Part shown: positions 46,545 through 58,369 of the stretch, one piece after another
Layout: every line of letters begins with the position of its first letter
Position numbering within the stretch: position 1 is the first letter of the stretch
Source of the DNA: Enterobacter dykesii
GTDB lineage: Bacteria > Pseudomonadota > Gammaproteobacteria > Enterobacterales > Enterobacteriaceae
DNA length: 64,000 bases
Reading direction: 5' to 3'
NCBI RefSeq assembly: GCF_008364625.2
Contig: NZ_CP126604.1
Span: forward strand, 620,001-684,000
The notes under the pieces: model-generated
What the model was told of the DNA's origin: nothing
What the model saw: only the letters and a program-made list of their open reading frames with translations
Databases searched by the model: none
Program-made: the position numbers and the translations under genes

Positions 46545-48890
46545 TTACAAGGCGCTACTGTACGGCAGAATATTCGAGCGCAGCATTTTCTGCGTACCCA
46601 GACCGTAGTTGGAACTCAGGCCGCGTAACTCGAAGTTAAAGCCAATCACGTTATCGTATTTGCTCTGATTGTTTTCCCAGCCGTTAAGCTTACGTTCGTA
46701 ACCGAGACGCAGCGCGTAACAGCAGGAGTTATATTGCAGACCTACCATCTGGTCAGCAGCTTTATTGGCGTTGGTGTCAAAGTAGTACGCGCCTACGATT
46801 GACCAGCGGTCGGCGATTGGCCAGCTCGCTGCGCCACCCACCTGCGAAATACCATCTTTATACTGCTCGGCAGTACCATAGTTCGGTAGCGTCGCCTGAA
46901 TATATTCCGGGCTGGCATAACGATAGGTCAACTGCAGCATACGATCTTCATCCCGGCGATACTCAATCGCCGCCGTACTGTTGGCGATATTGTCCAGACG
47001 GGTGTCATATTGCACGCCACCGCGAAGACCCCAACGATCGGTCATACGCCAGTAGGTATCACCAGCCCAAATCAGCGAACCTGTCTTGTTATCTTTCTCC
47101 CACTTAATATTGTCATCGCCCGTGCGAGACTCGGTGAAATAGTAGATTTGACCAACAGAAACGTTAAAACGTTCAACGGCAGCGTCATCATAAACGCGCG
47201 ATGTGACCCCGGTCGTTAACTGGTTCGCTGACGCGATGCGGTCAAGACCACCGTAGGTACGGTCGCGGAATAGGCCGCTGTAGTCAGACTGCAGTAAAGA
47301 GGAGTCGTAGTTATTGATGTTGCTCTGGTCGCGATAAGGCACGTACAGATACTGCATACGTGGCTCCAGCGTCTGGGTATAGCCATCCGCCAGAAGTGCC
47401 ATATTGCGTTCGAAGATCAGCTTTCCGTCCATCTTGAACTGCGGAAGCGTACGGTTTACGGATTCCTCAAGATGGGCGTTGTTGCTGGTATTGTAATCAT
47501 CAATATTTTTTTGCTGATAGTGTGTCGCCATCAGCTTGGCTTCCGTGTTCAGGCTTGCCCAGTCATTCGACCATGGCAAGTTAATGACGGGCTCCAGGTG
47601 AACTCGGGTGGCTTCCGGCATATTGGAATTGGTGTTTACAAAATGCACCGCCTGACCATAAATACGGGTGTCGAACGGACCCACGTCATTCTGGTACCAG
47701 TTAACGTCCAGCTGAGGCTCGGCGCCATAGGTACTTGCCGTTTGGTTGGAGAATACCTGGAACTGTTTGTTGGTTACCGTCGCATCGAAGTTCTGAACCG
47801 CGTAACCCACGCTGAAGATCTGCGTGGCATAACCGTCGGTACTCGAACCGTATTTGGATGAGAAATCATTGAAGTAGTTCGGGTCACTGACTTTGGTGTA
47901 GTTGACGTTGAAACGCCAGACCTTGTCCATCACCCCGGAATGCTGCCAGAAATACATCCAGCGGTGCTTATCGCCTTCGGTTGGATGCTCGTCCTGGAAG
48001 ACTTTATCCGACGGCAGATAATCCAGCTCCATCAGACCCGCACCGGCGTGGGTCAGATAGCGGAACTCGTTCTCCCACATAATGTTGCCGCGCTTGTGGA
48101 TATAGTGCGGCGTGATCGTCGCATCCATGTTTGGCGCGATGTTCCAGTAATACGGCAGTTCGAACTCAAAGTAGTTCGACGTACTGTATTTGGCATTCGG
48201 GATCAGGAAACCGGAGCGACGTTTGTCACCGACGGGAAGCTGCAGATAAGGGCTGTAGAATATGGGAACAGGGCCCAGCTTAAAGCGGGCGTTCCAGATC
48301 TCTGCGACCTGTTCTTCGCGGTCATGGATAACCTCGCTCCCGACCACGCTCCAGGTATTGGAACCCGGCAGACATGACGTGAACGTACCGTTTTCCAGGA
48401 TCGTATAGCGGTTTTCACCGCGCTGTTTCATGAGGTCTGCGTCACCGCGCCCCTGGCGACCCACCATCTGGTAATCACCTTTCCAGACGTTAGTATCTTT
48501 AGTATTCAGGTTTGACCAGGCTTTCGGACCTTTCAGGATGACCTGATTGTCGTCATAGTGCACATTACCCAGCGCATCCACCGTTCGTACCGGCTCGGCC
48601 GCACCTTCCGGCTGCTTCTGGTGCAACTGCACTTCGTCTGCCTGCAGGCGGCTATTGCCCTGGTTAATATCGACATTGCCCGTAAACGTGGCATTGTCAG
48701 GGTAAGTCCCTTTCGAACTGTCGGCAGTAATGGTTACCGGCAAGCTATTTGTATCGCCACTCACCAGTGGGCGATTATAACTTGGAACGCCAAGCATACA
48801 CTGCGAGGCGAGATCGGCTGCCAGCCCCTGTTGACTGTACAGGGCGGAGCCAATCATTGTGGCCAGGAGGGTGGGGATACGTTTTTTCAT
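46545..48890 (-). CDS. lptD: LPS-assembly outer-membrane protein LptD
   Basis: 26-strand beta-barrel that, plugged by LptE, inserts LPS into the outer leaflet. 781 residues (E. coli 784). Signal peptide ends ...QQGLA before ADLASQC. The N-terminal OstA/jellyroll domain ([22 protein letters not shown]) joins the Lpt bridge. The four disulfide-forming cysteines are in ASQCML, SCLPGS and the pair SCCYAL. First gene of the surA operon. Confidence 0.97.
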   Translation of the reverse strand: MKKRIPTLLATMIGSALYSQQGLAADLASQCMLGVPSYNRPLVSGDTNSLPVTITADSSKGTYPDNATFTGNVDINQGNSRLQADEVQLHQKQPEGAAEPVRTVDALGNVHYDDNQVILKGPKAWSNLNTKDTNVWKGDYQMVGRQGRGDADLMKQRGENRYTILENGTFTSCLPGSNTWSVVGSEVIHDREEQVAEIWNARFKLGPVPIFYSPYLQLPVGDKRRSGFLIPNAKYSTSNYFEFELPYYWNIAPNMDATITPHYIHKRGNIMWENEFRYLTHAGAGLMELDYLPSDKVFQDEHPTEGDKHRWMYFWQHSGVMDKVWRFNVNYTKVSDPNYFNDFSSKYGSSTDGYATQIFSVGYAVQNFDATVTNKQFQVFSNQTASTYGAEPQLDVNWYQNDVGPFDTRIYGQAVHFVNTNSNMPEATRVHLEPVINLPWSNDWASLNTEAKLMATHYQQKNIDDYNTSNNAHLEESVNRTLPQFKMDGKLIFERNMALLADGYTQTLEPRMQYLYVPYRDQSNINNYDSSLLQSDYSGLFRDRTYGGLDRIASANQLTTGVTSRVYDDAAVERFNVSVGQIYYFTESRTGDDNIKWEKDNKTGSLIWAGDTYWRMTDRWGLRGGVQYDTRLDNIANSTAAIEYRRDEDRMLQLTYRYASPEYIQATLPNYGTAEQYKDGISQVGGAASWPIADRWSIVGAYYFDTNANKAADQMVGLQYNSCCYALRLGYERKLNGWENNQSKYDNVIGFNFELRGLSSNYGLGTQKMLRSNILPYSSAL

Positions 48891-49129
48891 ACGTTGTATT
48901 TTATTGTTCCGTCATCAGTGGCTACGGCTTACAAACGCTCAGAGACTATCTTACTCATCTGCGCAGTACCAGCGTTAATCCTGCCCGTTTGCGTGCCAGA
49001 GTGTTAGGCTCGCTATCGAATGACGAGTATGATAAAGCAAATTATAGGCGATGTCCTTCAATTGACCGTGACTTGAACACAGTGATGATGACGTTGCGTC
49101 GGCCAGGAATATGACTATCCGGGGAGTAT

Positions 49130-49945
49130 ATGCAGTATTGGGGTAAAATAATCGGCGTTGCGTTCGCCATCATCATGGGTGCCGGGTTCTGGGGGATTGT
49201 GCTTGGGCTTATTATCGGCCATATGTTTGATAAGGCGCGCAGCCGCAAAATGGCCTGGTTTGCCAACCAGCGCGAGCGTCAGTCACTCTTTTTCTCCACC
49301 ACCTTTGAGGTCATGGGGCACTTAACCAAATCCAAAGGGCGTGTCACAGAAGCCGATATTCAGATTGCCAGTGTTTTTATGGATCGCATGAACCTGCACG
49401 GCGACTCCCGTCTGGCAGCGCAAAATGCGTTTCGCATCGGCAAGTCGGATAATTATCCGCTTCGCGAAAAAATGCGTCAGTTCCGCAGCATCTGCTTTGG
49501 ACGTTTTGATTTAATTCGGATGTTTCTGGAAATTCAAATCCAGGCGGCCTTCGCCGACGGCTCGCTTCACCCTAATGAACGTGACGTGCTGTACGTCATT
49601 GCGGAAGAACTGGGCATCTCCCGTATGCAATTCGACCAGTTCCTGCGCATGATGCAGGGCGGGGCGCAGTTTGGCGGCGGCTATCACCAGCAGTCGTCCG
49701 GCGGTGCCTGGCAGCAGGCGCAGCGTGGTCCGACGCTGGAGGACGCCTGCAACGTGCTTGGCGTTAAGCCCTCTGACGATCAGACCACGATTAAACGTGC
49801 CTATCGTAAGCTCATGAGCGAACACCATCCGGACAAACTGGTTGCGAAAGGCTTACCGCCAGAAATGATGGAGATGGCGAAGCAAAAAGCGCAGGAAATC
49901 CAGAAGGCGTACGAGCTCATTAAAGAGAAGAAAGGTTTCAAATAA
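49130..49945 (+). CDS. djlA: Membrane-anchored DnaJ-like co-chaperone DjlA
   Basis: DnaK partner that activates the Rcs envelope stress pathway when overproduced. 271 residues. A single N-terminal membrane segment ([24 protein letters not shown], about residues 6-30), a TerB-like middle domain, a Gly/Gln-rich linker ([18 protein letters not shown]), and a C-terminal J domain with HPD in EHHPDKL. Divergent from lptD over a 239-base gap. Confidence 0.96.
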   Translation: MQYWGKIIGVAFAIIMGAGFWGIVLGLIIGHMFDKARSRKMAWFANQRERQSLFFSTTFEVMGHLTKSKGRVTEADIQIASVFMDRMNLHGDSRLAAQNAFRIGKSDNYPLREKMRQFRSICFGRFDLIRMFLEIQIQAAFADGSLHPNERDVLYVIAEELGISRMQFDQFLRMMQGGAQFGGGYHQQSSGGAWQQAQRGPTLEDACNVLGVKPSDDQTTIKRAYRKLMSEHHPDKLVAKGLPPEMMEMAKQKAQEIQKAYELIKEKKGFK

Positions 49946-49976
49946 AAAAAAGCCCGACGATGTCGGGCTTTTTTTT
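49943..49976. terminator. Bidirectional terminator between djlA and rluA
   Basis: AAAAAAAAGCCCGAC / GTCGGGCTTTTTTTT, a symmetrical A/T-flanked GC stem between convergent genes. Confidence 0.94.
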
Positions 49977-50634
49977 AGAAGTCCACCGGGGCTTTAAACG
50001 TCATCGCGTTACTGAAGGCAGGATGGGTGATGGTGAGCGTCTGAGCGTGCAGCTGCAGACGTGGCGCCAGGGCCAGCGCTTCAGGCGGCGCGTAAAAGCG
50101 GTCGCCCAGAATGGGATGACCCAGGGCGAGCATATGCACGCGCAGCTGGTGCGAACGTCCGGTAATCGGCTTAAGCAGGACGCGTGCGGTATTATCCGGC
50201 GCGTACTCCAGCACTTCGTACTCGGTCTGCGCGGCCTTGCCGGTTTCGTAACACACCTTCTGCTTAGGCCGGTTCGGCCAGTCGCAGATCAGCGGTAAAT
50301 CCACCAACCCTTCCGCCTGCGCGGGGTGACCCCAGACGCGGGCGACATACTGCTTTTTCGGCTCGCGCTCGCGGAACTGGCGCTTTAACTCGCGTTCCGC
50401 CGCTTTGTTCAGCGCTACCACAATCACGCCGCTGGTGGCCATATCCAGGCGATGGACTGACTCCGCCTGCGGATAATCGCGCTGAATGCGCGTCATCACG
50501 CTGTCTTTGTGCTCGTCCAGACGCCCCGGCACGGACAACAGGCCGCTGGGCTTGTTGACTACCATAATGTGTTCATCCTGATACAGAATGACCAGCCAGG
50601 GATCCTGCGGCGGATTGTAAGGCTCCATCACCAT
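49975..50634 (-). CDS. rluA: 23S rRNA pseudouridine746 / tRNA pseudouridine32 synthase RluA
   Basis: Dual-specificity pseudouridine synthase. 219 residues. The catalytic Asp is in HRLDMATSG (near residue 64); GRSHQLRVHMLALGHPILGDRFY is the other conserved motif. 12 bases downstream of rapA, so probably in one transcript. Confidence 0.97.
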   Translation of the reverse strand: MVMEPYNPPQDPWLVILYQDEHIMVVNKPSGLLSVPGRLDEHKDSVMTRIQRDYPQAESVHRLDMATSGVIVVALNKAAERELKRQFREREPKKQYVARVWGHPAQAEGLVDLPLICDWPNRPKQKVCYETGKAAQTEYEVLEYAPDNTARVLLKPITGRSHQLRVHMLALGHPILGDRFYAPPEALALAPRLQLHAQTLTITHPAFSNAMTFKAPVDF

Positions 50635-50646
50635 CTTGCGCTCCGT

Positions 50647-53553
50647 TTACTGATGCGTCACAACGATAAGACGCAGGGCATCCAGACGCCAGCCAGCCTG
50701 ATTCAGGCTTTCCAGCACCTGCTGACGGTTGCTTTCAATCGCCGCCAGCTCGTCGTCACGGATGTTCGGGTTGACGGCTTTTAACGCTTCCAGACGGGAT
50801 AGCTCCGCAGACAGTTTGTCGTCTGCTTCGCTGCGCGCGGCGTCAATCAGCGCTCTGGCCGCTTTTTCAATCTGGGTTTCGCCCAGCTGCAGAATAGCGT
50901 GCACATCCTGCTGTACCGCGTTCACCAGCTTGCTGCCCGTATGGCGGTTTACCGCGCTCAGCTGTCGGTTGAAACTCTCGAATTCAACCTGTCCCGCCAG
51001 GTTAGTGCCGTTTTTGTCCAGCAGCAGGCGGACGGGCGTTGGCGGCAGGAAGCGGGTGAGCTGCAGCTGTTTCGGCGCCTGCGCTTCCACAACGTAGATC
51101 AGCTCCACCAGCAGGGTGCCCACCGGCAGCGCCTTGTTTTTCAGCAGGGAGATGGTGCTGCTGCCGGTATCGCCGGAGAGGATCAGGTCCAGGCCGTTAC
51201 GGATCAGCGGGTGTTCCCAGGTGATGAACTGGGCGTCTTCGCGGGACAGCGCCACATCGCGCTCAAAGGTGATGGTGCAGCCATCTTCCGGCAGGCCGGG
51301 GAAATCTGGCACCAGCATGTGATCGGACGGGGTCAGGACAATCAGGTTCTCGCCGCGGTCGTCCTGGTTGATGCCGACGATATCGAACAGGTTCATGGAG
51401 AAGCTGATGAGACTGGTGTCATCATCCTGCTCTTCAATGCTCTCAGCCAGCGCCTGCGCTTTTTCACCGCCATTGGAATGGATCTCCAGCAGGCGATCGC
51501 GACCCTGCTCCAGCTGCGCTTTCAGCGCGTCGTGCTTCTCACGGCAGGACTTGATCAGCTCATCAAACCCTTCCGTGTTTTCCGGCGCGGCCAGGTAACC
51601 GATCAGATCGCCATGCACCTGGTCATAAATGGTGCGGCCCGTCGGACAGGTGTGCTCAAACGCGTCCAGACCTTCGTGGAACCAGCGTACCAGCACGGAC
51701 TGCGCGGTTTTTTCCAGATACGGCACGTGGATCTGAATATCATGCGCCTGACCGATACGATCCAGACGGCCGATACGCTGCTCCAGCAGATCCGGGTTGA
51801 ACGGCAGATCGAACATCACCAGGTTGCTGGCGAACTGGAAGTTACGGCCTTCAGAGCCGATTTCCGAGCACAGCAGAACCTGTGCGCCGCTGTCCTCTTC
51901 CCCGAACCACGCCGCGGCGCGGTCGCGTTCGACGATGGACATGCCTTCGTGGAACACGGCGGCGCGAATGCCTTCACGCTCGCGCAGAACCTGCTCCAGC
52001 TGCAGCGCGGTGGCCGCTTTAGCGCAGATCACCAGCACTTTCTGGGAGCGGTGAGCGGTCAGGTAGCCCATCAGCCACTCCACGCGCGGGTCGAAGTTCC
52101 ACCAGGTGCCGGTATCGCCTTCAAATTCCTGGTAGATTTGTTCCGGATAAAGCATGTCGCGGGCGCGCTCTTCCTGGGTTTTGCGCGCACCCATAATGCC
52201 GGAGACTTTAATCGCCGTCTGATACTGCGTCGGCAGCGGCAGTTTAATCGTATGCAGCTCGCGTTTCGGGAAGCCTTTTACGCCGTTACGGGTGTTACGG
52301 AACAGCACGCGGCTGGTGCCGTGGCGATCCATCAGCATGTCGATCAGCTCTTTACGGGCGGATTCCGCGTTGTCGCTGTCGCTGTTCGCGGCCTGCAAAA
52401 GCGGCTCGATATCCTGCTCGCCAATAAGATCGCTCAGGGTGTTAAGTTCGTCATCAGAAAGACGCTTGCCCGCCAGCAGCATGGCGACGGCATCGGCGAC
52501 CGGGCGGTAGTTACTTTGCTCTTCCACGAACTGCGCAAAGTCGTGGAAACGGTTTGGATCGAGCAGGCGCAGACGGGCGAAGTGGCTTTCCAGACCCAGC
52601 TGCTCCGGCGTTGCGGTCAGCAGCAGGACGCCAGGCACGCGCTCGGCAAGCTGCTCGATAGCCATGTATTCGCGGCTCGGCGCGTCTTCGCTCCAGACCA
52701 GGTGGTGCGCTTCGTCAACAACCATAATGTCCCACTCGGCATCGCACAGGTGCTCAAGACGCTGCTTGCTGCGGCGCACGAAGTCCAGGGAGCAAATGAC
52801 CAGCTGTTCGGTTTCAAACGGGTTGTCGGCATCGTGCTGCGCTTCGGCATAGCGTTCATCGTCGAACAGAGAGAAGCGCAGGTTAAAGCGGCGCAGCATT
52901 TCAACCAGCCACTGGTGTTGCAGGGTTTCTGGCACCACAATCAGCACGCGTTCGGCAGCGCCGGAAAGCAGCTGTTGATGCAGGATCATGCCCGCTTCGA
53001 TGGTTTTACCCAGGCCCACTTCATCTGCCAGCAGCACGCGCGGCGCGTGACGACGGCCCACGTCGTGGGCGATGTTCAGCTGGTGGGGGATCAGGCTGGT
53101 GCGCTGGCCGCGCAGGCCGCTCCACGGCATGCGGTACTGTTCACTCTGGAACTTACGCGCGCGATAGCGCAGGGAGAAGCGATCCATACGGTCGATTTGC
53201 CCGGCAAACAGGCGGTCCTGCGGCTTACTGAACACCAGCTTGCTGTCGAGCAGCACTTCACGCAGGACGACATTGGCTTCATCCGTATCAAGACGAGTAC
53301 CAATGTAGGCGAGCAGTCCATTCTCTTCTTTTACGTCTTCAATCTTGAGCTGCCAGCCGTCATGGCTGGTCACGGTGTCACCCGGATTAAACATCACGCG
53401 GGTTACAGGGGAGTCATTGCGAGCGTACAGACGGTTTTCACCGGTGGCAGGGAAGAGGAGGGTAACCATACGCGTATCGATTGCTACGACGGTTCCTAAT
53501 CCAAGTTCGCTTTCTGTATCGCTGATCCAGCGTTGACCAAGTGTAAAAGGCAT
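50647..53553 (-). CDS. rapA: RNA polymerase-associated SWI2/SNF2 ATPase RapA (HepA)
   Basis: Recycles stalled RNA polymerase after transcription, especially in high salt. 968 residues, the E. coli length. Tudor-like N-terminal domains; helicase lobe 1 with [12 protein letters not shown] (Walker A) and DEAHHL (Walker B); lobe 2 with [22 protein letters not shown] and [11 protein letters not shown]; then the RapA-specific C-terminal region. Confidence 0.98.
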   Translation of the reverse strand: MPFTLGQRWISDTESELGLGTVVAIDTRMVTLLFPATGENRLYARNDSPVTRVMFNPGDTVTSHDGWQLKIEDVKEENGLLAYIGTRLDTDEANVVLREVLLDSKLVFSKPQDRLFAGQIDRMDRFSLRYRARKFQSEQYRMPWSGLRGQRTSLIPHQLNIAHDVGRRHAPRVLLADEVGLGKTIEAGMILHQQLLSGAAERVLIVVPETLQHQWLVEMLRRFNLRFSLFDDERYAEAQHDADNPFETEQLVICSLDFVRRSKQRLEHLCDAEWDIMVVDEAHHLVWSEDAPSREYMAIEQLAERVPGVLLLTATPEQLGLESHFARLRLLDPNRFHDFAQFVEEQSNYRPVADAVAMLLAGKRLSDDELNTLSDLIGEQDIEPLLQAANSDSDNAESARKELIDMLMDRHGTSRVLFRNTRNGVKGFPKRELHTIKLPLPTQYQTAIKVSGIMGARKTQEERARDMLYPEQIYQEFEGDTGTWWNFDPRVEWLMGYLTAHRSQKVLVICAKAATALQLEQVLREREGIRAAVFHEGMSIVERDRAAAWFGEEDSGAQVLLCSEIGSEGRNFQFASNLVMFDLPFNPDLLEQRIGRLDRIGQAHDIQIHVPYLEKTAQSVLVRWFHEGLDAFEHTCPTGRTIYDQVHGDLIGYLAAPENTEGFDELIKSCREKHDALKAQLEQGRDRLLEIHSNGGEKAQALAESIEEQDDDTSLISFSMNLFDIVGINQDDRGENLIVLTPSDHMLVPDFPGLPEDGCTITFERDVALSREDAQFITWEHPLIRNGLDLILSGDTGSSTISLLKNKALPVGTLLVELIYVVEAQAPKQLQLTRFLPPTPVRLLLDKNGTNLAGQVEFESFNRQLSAVNRHTGSKLVNAVQQDVHAILQLGETQIEKAARALIDAARSEADDKLSAELSRLEALKAVNPNIRDDELAAIESNRQQVLESLNQAGWRLDALRLIVVTHQ

Positions 53554-53681
53554 AGTTGTTCGGCTCTAATCTTTAATTGCAGGCAATAGTTCGGCTACCG
53601 TCAAAAAAGACGGTCATCGAAAAATGGGTCCGGGAATGGAAAGGGCGCTATGGTACTGGATGGCAGCCATTTCGTCACGCG

Positions 53682-56039
53682 TCAAAATAGGCCAAGTTGC
53701 CCTGTCACTAGTGTAGCAAAATCATCGTCGATGAAGGGCAAAATTCCGTCGGCAACCGGCTGAAGCTGACGCGTCAGATAGTGTTCGTAATCCAGAGGAG
53801 AATGCTGATAATCCACGGGTTCCGGGCCGCTAGTGGTCCAGACGTATTTGATGGTTCCCCGGTTTTGATACTGCGGCGCGCGGCCACGGCGGACGTTTTC
53901 TTCATCCGCGAGACGTGCGGCGCGTACGTGCGGAGGAACGTTACGCTGGTACTCCGCCAGCGGGCGGCGCAGGCGCTTGCGGTATACCAGTTGCGCGTCA
54001 AGTTCGCCCGCCATCAGGCTGGCTATCGTCTCGCGCACGTAGTCCTGATACGGCTCATTGCGAAACACGCGCAGATAGAGCGTCTGCTGGAACTGCTGCG
54101 CCAGCGGCGTCCAGTCGGTACGCACCGTTTCCAGCCCTTTAAAAACCATCCGCTGCGCGTCGCCTTCCTGAATCAGCCCCGCGTAACGCTTCTTGCTGCC
54201 CTGATCGGTACCGCGAATGGTGGGCATTAAAAAACGGGCGAAATGGGTTTCAAATTCCAGCTCCAGCGCGCTGGTTAACCGCTCTTTCTGCAAATGTTCC
54301 TGCCACCAGTCGTTCACGAAGGCGACCAGCGATTTGCCGATTTGTGCGGCATCGTCTTCAGAGTACGGGCCCTTAAGCCACACAAATGTGGAGTCCGTGT
54401 CGCCGTAGATGACGTCATAGCCCCGGGACTCAATCAGCGCTTTGGTCTGGCGCATAATCTCGTGCCCACGCATGGTGATCGAGGAGGCCAGACGCGGGTC
54501 AAAGAAGCGGCAGGCGCTGGTGCCCAGCACGCCGTAAAAGGCATTCATGATGATTTTCAGCGCCTGTGATAGCGGCTTGTTGCCGTGGCGCTTGGCCTCG
54601 TCGCGCCCGTGCCAGATGTTTCCCACGATTTCAGGCAGACAGTTTTTTTCGCGCGAGAAGCGTGCGCCGAGGAAACCTTCCGTGCTGTGCACATCATCCG
54701 GCTGGGCCATGCCCTCAACCAGCCCGACGGGATCGATCAGGAAGGTTCGGATAATCGACGGGTAGAGGCTTTTGTAGTCCAGCACCAGAACGGAGTCATA
54801 CAATCCTGGCCGGGAGTCCATCACATACCCGCCGGGACTTGCCTGCGGCGGCACGTCCCCGAGGTTGGGGGCGACGTATCCTGCCCGGTGCATCCGCGGA
54901 AAATAGAGGTGGCTAAAGGCCGCTACGGAGCCGCCGTGTCTGTCGACGGCCAGGCCGTTTACCGTCGCGCGCTCCAGCAGGAACGGCATAATCTCGGTTT
55001 TGTGGAAGATCTGCGTGACCAGCTCGCAGTCTTTCAGGTTATAGGTGGCGAGCGCGGGTTTGTCTTCGTTAAAGCGCCGGTCGATCTCGTCCATTCTGTC
55101 CCAGGGGTTGTCGATGGATTTGCCTTCGCCAAGCAGTTCCTGTGCGACCGCTTCGAGGGAGAATGAAGAGAAGTTCCAGAAGGCGGACTTAAGCGCCTCG
55201 ATGCCGTCGATGATCAGGCGACCGTTAGCCTGCGCGAAGAAGACACCGTTCTTAAAACCGTGTTCGCGCCATTCCAGCTCGCTGTTTCCGCGCCCCAGCA
55301 TCAGCGGGATGCGGTAGCGCTCGGCGTGTTTTTGCAGCACGCGCAGGTCAAACTGCACCACGTTCCAGCCGATCAGAACGTCGGGATCATAGTCTGCAAA
55401 CCACTGGTTAAGCTTCTCCAGCAGCTGCGGGCGGCTGTTGACGTACTCAAGCCGGAAATCCAGCGTGGACGCATCGCCATTCGGCGGCCCGAGCATATAG
55501 ACAACCCGATCGCCGCAGCCTTCCAGACCTATGCAGTACAGTTCGCCGTGGCGGGTGGTTTCGATATCCAGGGAGACCCACTTCAGCGGCGGGCGGTAGT
55601 GCGGATTCGGCTTCAGGCGCGCGTTAACGAGGCTGCCGCTATGATCGGTGCCGTCGACCCAGACGGGGGCGGTAATAAACCGCTCCATCAGAAAGCGTTC
55701 CGGTGGGCGAATATCCGCCTCGTAGAGCGTAACGCCCGCCTCGCGGAGCAGCTTTTCATAGCGCATCAGCTGACGATGGGCGCGACAGTAGAGGCCGTAA
55801 ACCGGCTGACGGTGGAAATCTTTCAGCTCAAGCGGAGTGATGCGCCAGCCGTTTTCGCCGCGCAGTAGCTGTTTCACTTTTTCGACGTGCGCTTCAGGAA
55901 TAAAAGCCACGGATTCCTGCGGGGGAAGCGTAACGTGCAGCGGACCGTTGTCCGTCGCCAGCCAGAACGCGACCTCGGTGCCCTGAGGGGTATCCCGCCA
56001 GTGTCGGGTCAGTAAAAAGCCTTCTTGCGCCTGCGCCAC
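53682..56039 (-). CDS. polB: DNA polymerase II
   Basis: Family B, SOS-inducible polymerase with 3'-5' proofreading; replication restart and translesion synthesis. 785 residues (E. coli 783). Exonuclease motif [11 protein letters not shown], polymerase motif [11 protein letters not shown], motif [13 protein letters not shown] and motif [11 protein letters not shown] are intact. The C-terminal clamp-binding peptide QLGLF is the last five residues. A LexA box and a -10 hexamer lie just upstream. Confidence 0.98.
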   Translation of the reverse strand: MAQAQEGFLLTRHWRDTPQGTEVAFWLATDNGPLHVTLPPQESVAFIPEAHVEKVKQLLRGENGWRITPLELKDFHRQPVYGLYCRAHRQLMRYEKLLREAGVTLYEADIRPPERFLMERFITAPVWVDGTDHSGSLVNARLKPNPHYRPPLKWVSLDIETTRHGELYCIGLEGCGDRVVYMLGPPNGDASTLDFRLEYVNSRPQLLEKLNQWFADYDPDVLIGWNVVQFDLRVLQKHAERYRIPLMLGRGNSELEWREHGFKNGVFFAQANGRLIIDGIEALKSAFWNFSSFSLEAVAQELLGEGKSIDNPWDRMDEIDRRFNEDKPALATYNLKDCELVTQIFHKTEIMPFLLERATVNGLAVDRHGGSVAAFSHLYFPRMHRAGYVAPNLGDVPPQASPGGYVMDSRPGLYDSVLVLDYKSLYPSIIRTFLIDPVGLVEGMAQPDDVHSTEGFLGARFSREKNCLPEIVGNIWHGRDEAKRHGNKPLSQALKIIMNAFYGVLGTSACRFFDPRLASSITMRGHEIMRQTKALIESRGYDVIYGDTDSTFVWLKGPYSEDDAAQIGKSLVAFVNDWWQEHLQKERLTSALELEFETHFARFLMPTIRGTDQGSKKRYAGLIQEGDAQRMVFKGLETVRTDWTPLAQQFQQTLYLRVFRNEPYQDYVRETIASLMAGELDAQLVYRKRLRRPLAEYQRNVPPHVRAARLADEENVRRGRAPQYQNRGTIKYVWTTSGPEPVDYQHSPLDYEHYLTRQLQPVADGILPFIDDDFATLVTGQLGLF

Positions 56040-56051
56040 ACCGTTATCCCA

Positions 56052-56084
56052 GAAAACAAAACCAGGCCTGATTATAGCCTGGTT
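56052..56084 (-). terminator. araBAD terminator overlapping the polB promoter
   Basis: On the minus strand AACCAGGC / GCCTGGTT with a 9-base loop, followed by TTGTTTT: a terminator 30 bases after araD. The loop contains TATAAT (56071-56076), a perfect -10 for polB. Confidence 0.75.
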
Positions 56085-56096
56085 AAGAATTTAATG

Positions 56097-56112
56097 CTGG
56101 GTTTATATACAG
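56097..56112. promoter_or_regulatory. LexA (SOS) box of polB
   Basis: CTG-N10-CAG with an AT-rich core; read toward polB it is CTGTATATAAACCCAG, close to the LexA consensus CTGTATATATATACAG. It lies about 60 bases before the polB start and ends one base before the araD stop codon. E. coli polB is LexA-controlled. Confidence 0.85.
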
Positions 56113-56113
56113 T

Positions 56114-56809
56114 TTACTGCCCGTAATAGGCCTTCGCGCCGTGCTTGCGCAGGTAATGCTTATCCAGCAGGGTTTGCTGCATATCCGGCAGCTGCGGCGC
56201 CAGCTGGCGACAGAAGATCCCCATATAGGCGACTTCTTCGAGCACGATCGCATTATGTACCGCGTCTTCCGCGTTTTTACCCCAGGCAAACGGGCCGTGG
56301 GAGTGCACCAGCACGCCGGGCATTTGCGCGGCGTCGATCCCTTGCTTTTCGAAGGTTTCGACAATCACGTTCCCCGTTTCCCACTCGTACTCCCCGTTAA
56401 TCTCCGCGTCGGTCATCAGACGCGTGCAGGGAATGGTACCGTAGAAGTAGTCCGCGTGGGTGGTGCCGGTCGCCGGGATGGACTGGCCCGCCTGCGCCCA
56501 GATGGTGGCGTGGCGCGAATGGGTATGCACGATGCCGCCGATGGTCGGGAATGACCGGTACAGCAGGCGATGAGTCGGCGTATCGGAGGACGGTTTTTTC
56601 TTACCTTCAACCACTTCGCCAGTCTCGAGGCTGACAACGACCATATCGTCTGCGGTCATCACCGTGTAATCCACGCCGGAAGGCTTAATCACGAACACGC
56701 CTTTTTCGCGGTCAACGGCGCTGACGTTGCCCCAGGTCAGGGTGACCAGATTATGTTTCGGCAGCGCCAGGTTGGCTTCGAGCACCTGACGTTTGAGATC
56801 GTCTAACAT
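56114..56809 (-). CDS. araD: L-ribulose-5-phosphate 4-epimerase
   Basis: Converts L-ribulose-5-P to D-xylulose-5-P, third step of arabinose use. 231 residues from the ATG at 56809 ([13 protein letters not shown]); an upstream in-frame ATG lies in the araA-araD palindrome and is rejected. Class II aldolase fold with zinc ligands in [10 protein letters not shown] and HSHGPFAWG. Confidence 0.97.
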   Translation of the reverse strand: MLDDLKRQVLEANLALPKHNLVTLTWGNVSAVDREKGVFVIKPSGVDYTVMTADDMVVVSLETGEVVEGKKKPSSDTPTHRLLYRSFPTIGGIVHTHSRHATIWAQAGQSIPATGTTHADYFYGTIPCTRLMTDAEINGEYEWETGNVIVETFEKQGIDAAQMPGVLVHSHGPFAWGKNAEDAVHNAIVLEEVAYMGIFCRQLAPQLPDMQQTLLDKHYLRKHGAKAYYGQ

Positions 56810-56820
56810 TGTTGTCTCCC

Positions 56821-56848
56821 TGCCCGGTGAGCGTAGCGTCACCGGGCA
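56821..56848 (-). repeat. REP-like palindrome between araA and araD
   Basis: TGCCCGGTGA / TCACCGGGCA around GCGTAGCG, filling most of the 47-base gap between the two cistrons. No T run, so it is more likely an mRNA-stability or REP element than a terminator. Confidence 0.75.
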
Positions 56849-56856
56849 TTCCGTAC

Positions 56857-58359
56857 TTAGCGTTTTGAACCGTAATAGACTTCGTTCCAGCGCAGCGCGT
56901 CTTTGAAGGCGGGCAGGCGGGTATCGTTATCAATCACGGTCAGCTCGATGTCGTGCAGCTCGGCGAACTGACGCATGTCACTCAGATCCAGCGCGTGGCT
57001 GAACACCGTGTGGTGCGCGCCGCCGGCCAGGATCCAAGCCTCAGAGGCGGTTGGCAGGTCAGGCTGTGCTTTCCACAGGGCGTTGGCGACCGGCAGTTTC
57101 GGCAGAGAATGTGGGGTTTCAACCGCATCGACGCAGTTCACCAGCAGGCGGAAACGATCGCCGAGGTCGATCAGGCTGGCGTTGATGGCCGGGCCAGTAC
57201 GAGTGTTGAAGATCAGACGCGCCGGATCGGCTTTACCGCCGATGCCGAGATACTGCACGTCGAGGATCGGTTTCTCTTCGACGGCGATTGTCGGACACAC
57301 TTCCAGCATGTGGGAGCCGAGCACCAGGTCGTTGCCGTTTTCGAAGTGATAGGTGTAGTCCTCCATAAAGGAGGTGCCGCCCTGCAGACCGGTCGACATC
57401 ACCTTCATGATGCGAAGCAGAGCGGCAGTTTTCCAGTCGCCTTCGCCCGCAAAGCCGTAGCCCTGCTGCATCAGACGTTGTACCGCCAGACCCGGCAGCT
57501 GTTTCAGACCGTGGAGGTCTTCAAAGGTGGTGGTAAAAGCGTGGAAGCCGCCCTGTTCCAGGAAGCGCTTCATGCCCAGCTCGATGCGCGCTGCGTCCAG
57601 TACGTTCTGACGCTTGTCGCCGTTGATTTGTGCCGCAGGCGTCAGGCGGTAGCTGCTTTCGTACTCGTCCACCAGCGCGCTCACGTCGCCGTCGCTGATT
57701 TCATTGACCACCTGCACCAGGTCGCCCACGGCCCAGGTATTCACGGAGAAGCCGAACTTGATCTGCGCGGCAACTTTATCGCCATCGGTGACCGCCACTT
57801 CACGCATGTTGTCGCCGAAACGCACCACTTTCAGATGGCGGGTATCCTGTTTGGATACCGCCTGACGCATCCAGGAGCCGATACGCTGTTGCGCCTTGCC
57901 ATCCTGCCAGTGGCCGGTGACCACCGCGTGCTGCTGACGCATACGCGCGCCGATGAAGCCGAACTCGCGGCCGCCGTGCGCGGTCTGGTTCAGGTTCATA
58001 AAGTCCATGTCGATACTGTCCCACGGCAGGGAGGCGTTGAACTGGGTATGGAACTGCAGCAGCGGTTTGTTGAGGATAGACAGGCCGTTGATCCACATTT
58101 TGGCCGGAGAGAAGGTGTGCAGCCACACCACCAGACCGGCGCATTTATCGTCGTAGTTGGCGTCGCGGCAGATGTGAGTGATTTCGTCCGGCGTGGTGCC
58201 CAGCGGTTTCAGCACCAGTTTGCACGGCAGTTTAGCTTCTGCGTTCAGCGCGTTAACAACGTGCTCCGCGTGTTTCGTCACCTGCTGCAGCGCTTCCGGT
58301 CCGTACAGATGCTGGCTGCCAATCACAAACCACACTTCATAGTTATTAAAAATGGTCAT
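56857..58359 (-). CDS. araA: L-arabinose isomerase
   Basis: Mn2+-dependent L-arabinose to L-ribulose isomerase, first step of the pathway. 500 residues. I prefer the second of two adjacent ATGs (58359) because AAGGA lies 7 bases before it and this gives the known [20 protein letters not shown] start. Metal ligands are expected in the conserved [17 protein letters not shown] and GSHMLEVCP segments. Confidence 0.97.
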   Translation of the reverse strand: MTIFNNYEVWFVIGSQHLYGPEALQQVTKHAEHVVNALNAEAKLPCKLVLKPLGTTPDEITHICRDANYDDKCAGLVVWLHTFSPAKMWINGLSILNKPLLQFHTQFNASLPWDSIDMDFMNLNQTAHGGREFGFIGARMRQQHAVVTGHWQDGKAQQRIGSWMRQAVSKQDTRHLKVVRFGDNMREVAVTDGDKVAAQIKFGFSVNTWAVGDLVQVVNEISDGDVSALVDEYESSYRLTPAAQINGDKRQNVLDAARIELGMKRFLEQGGFHAFTTTFEDLHGLKQLPGLAVQRLMQQGYGFAGEGDWKTAALLRIMKVMSTGLQGGTSFMEDYTYHFENGNDLVLGSHMLEVCPTIAVEEKPILDVQYLGIGGKADPARLIFNTRTGPAINASLIDLGDRFRLLVNCVDAVETPHSLPKLPVANALWKAQPDLPTASEAWILAGGAHHTVFSHALDLSDMRQFAELHDIELTVIDNDTRLPAFKDALRWNEVYYGSKR

Positions 58360-58369
58360 CATTGTGTCC

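Noticed and set aside
50899..53499. 866-codon open frame antisense to rapA
   Set aside because: It lies entirely opposite a full-length, motif-complete rapA. Long antisense frames arise in GC-rich genes when codon bias avoids the triplets that would be stops on the other strand. The translation has no recognisable domain and is rich in Gln, His, Phe and Val, as expected of such shadows.
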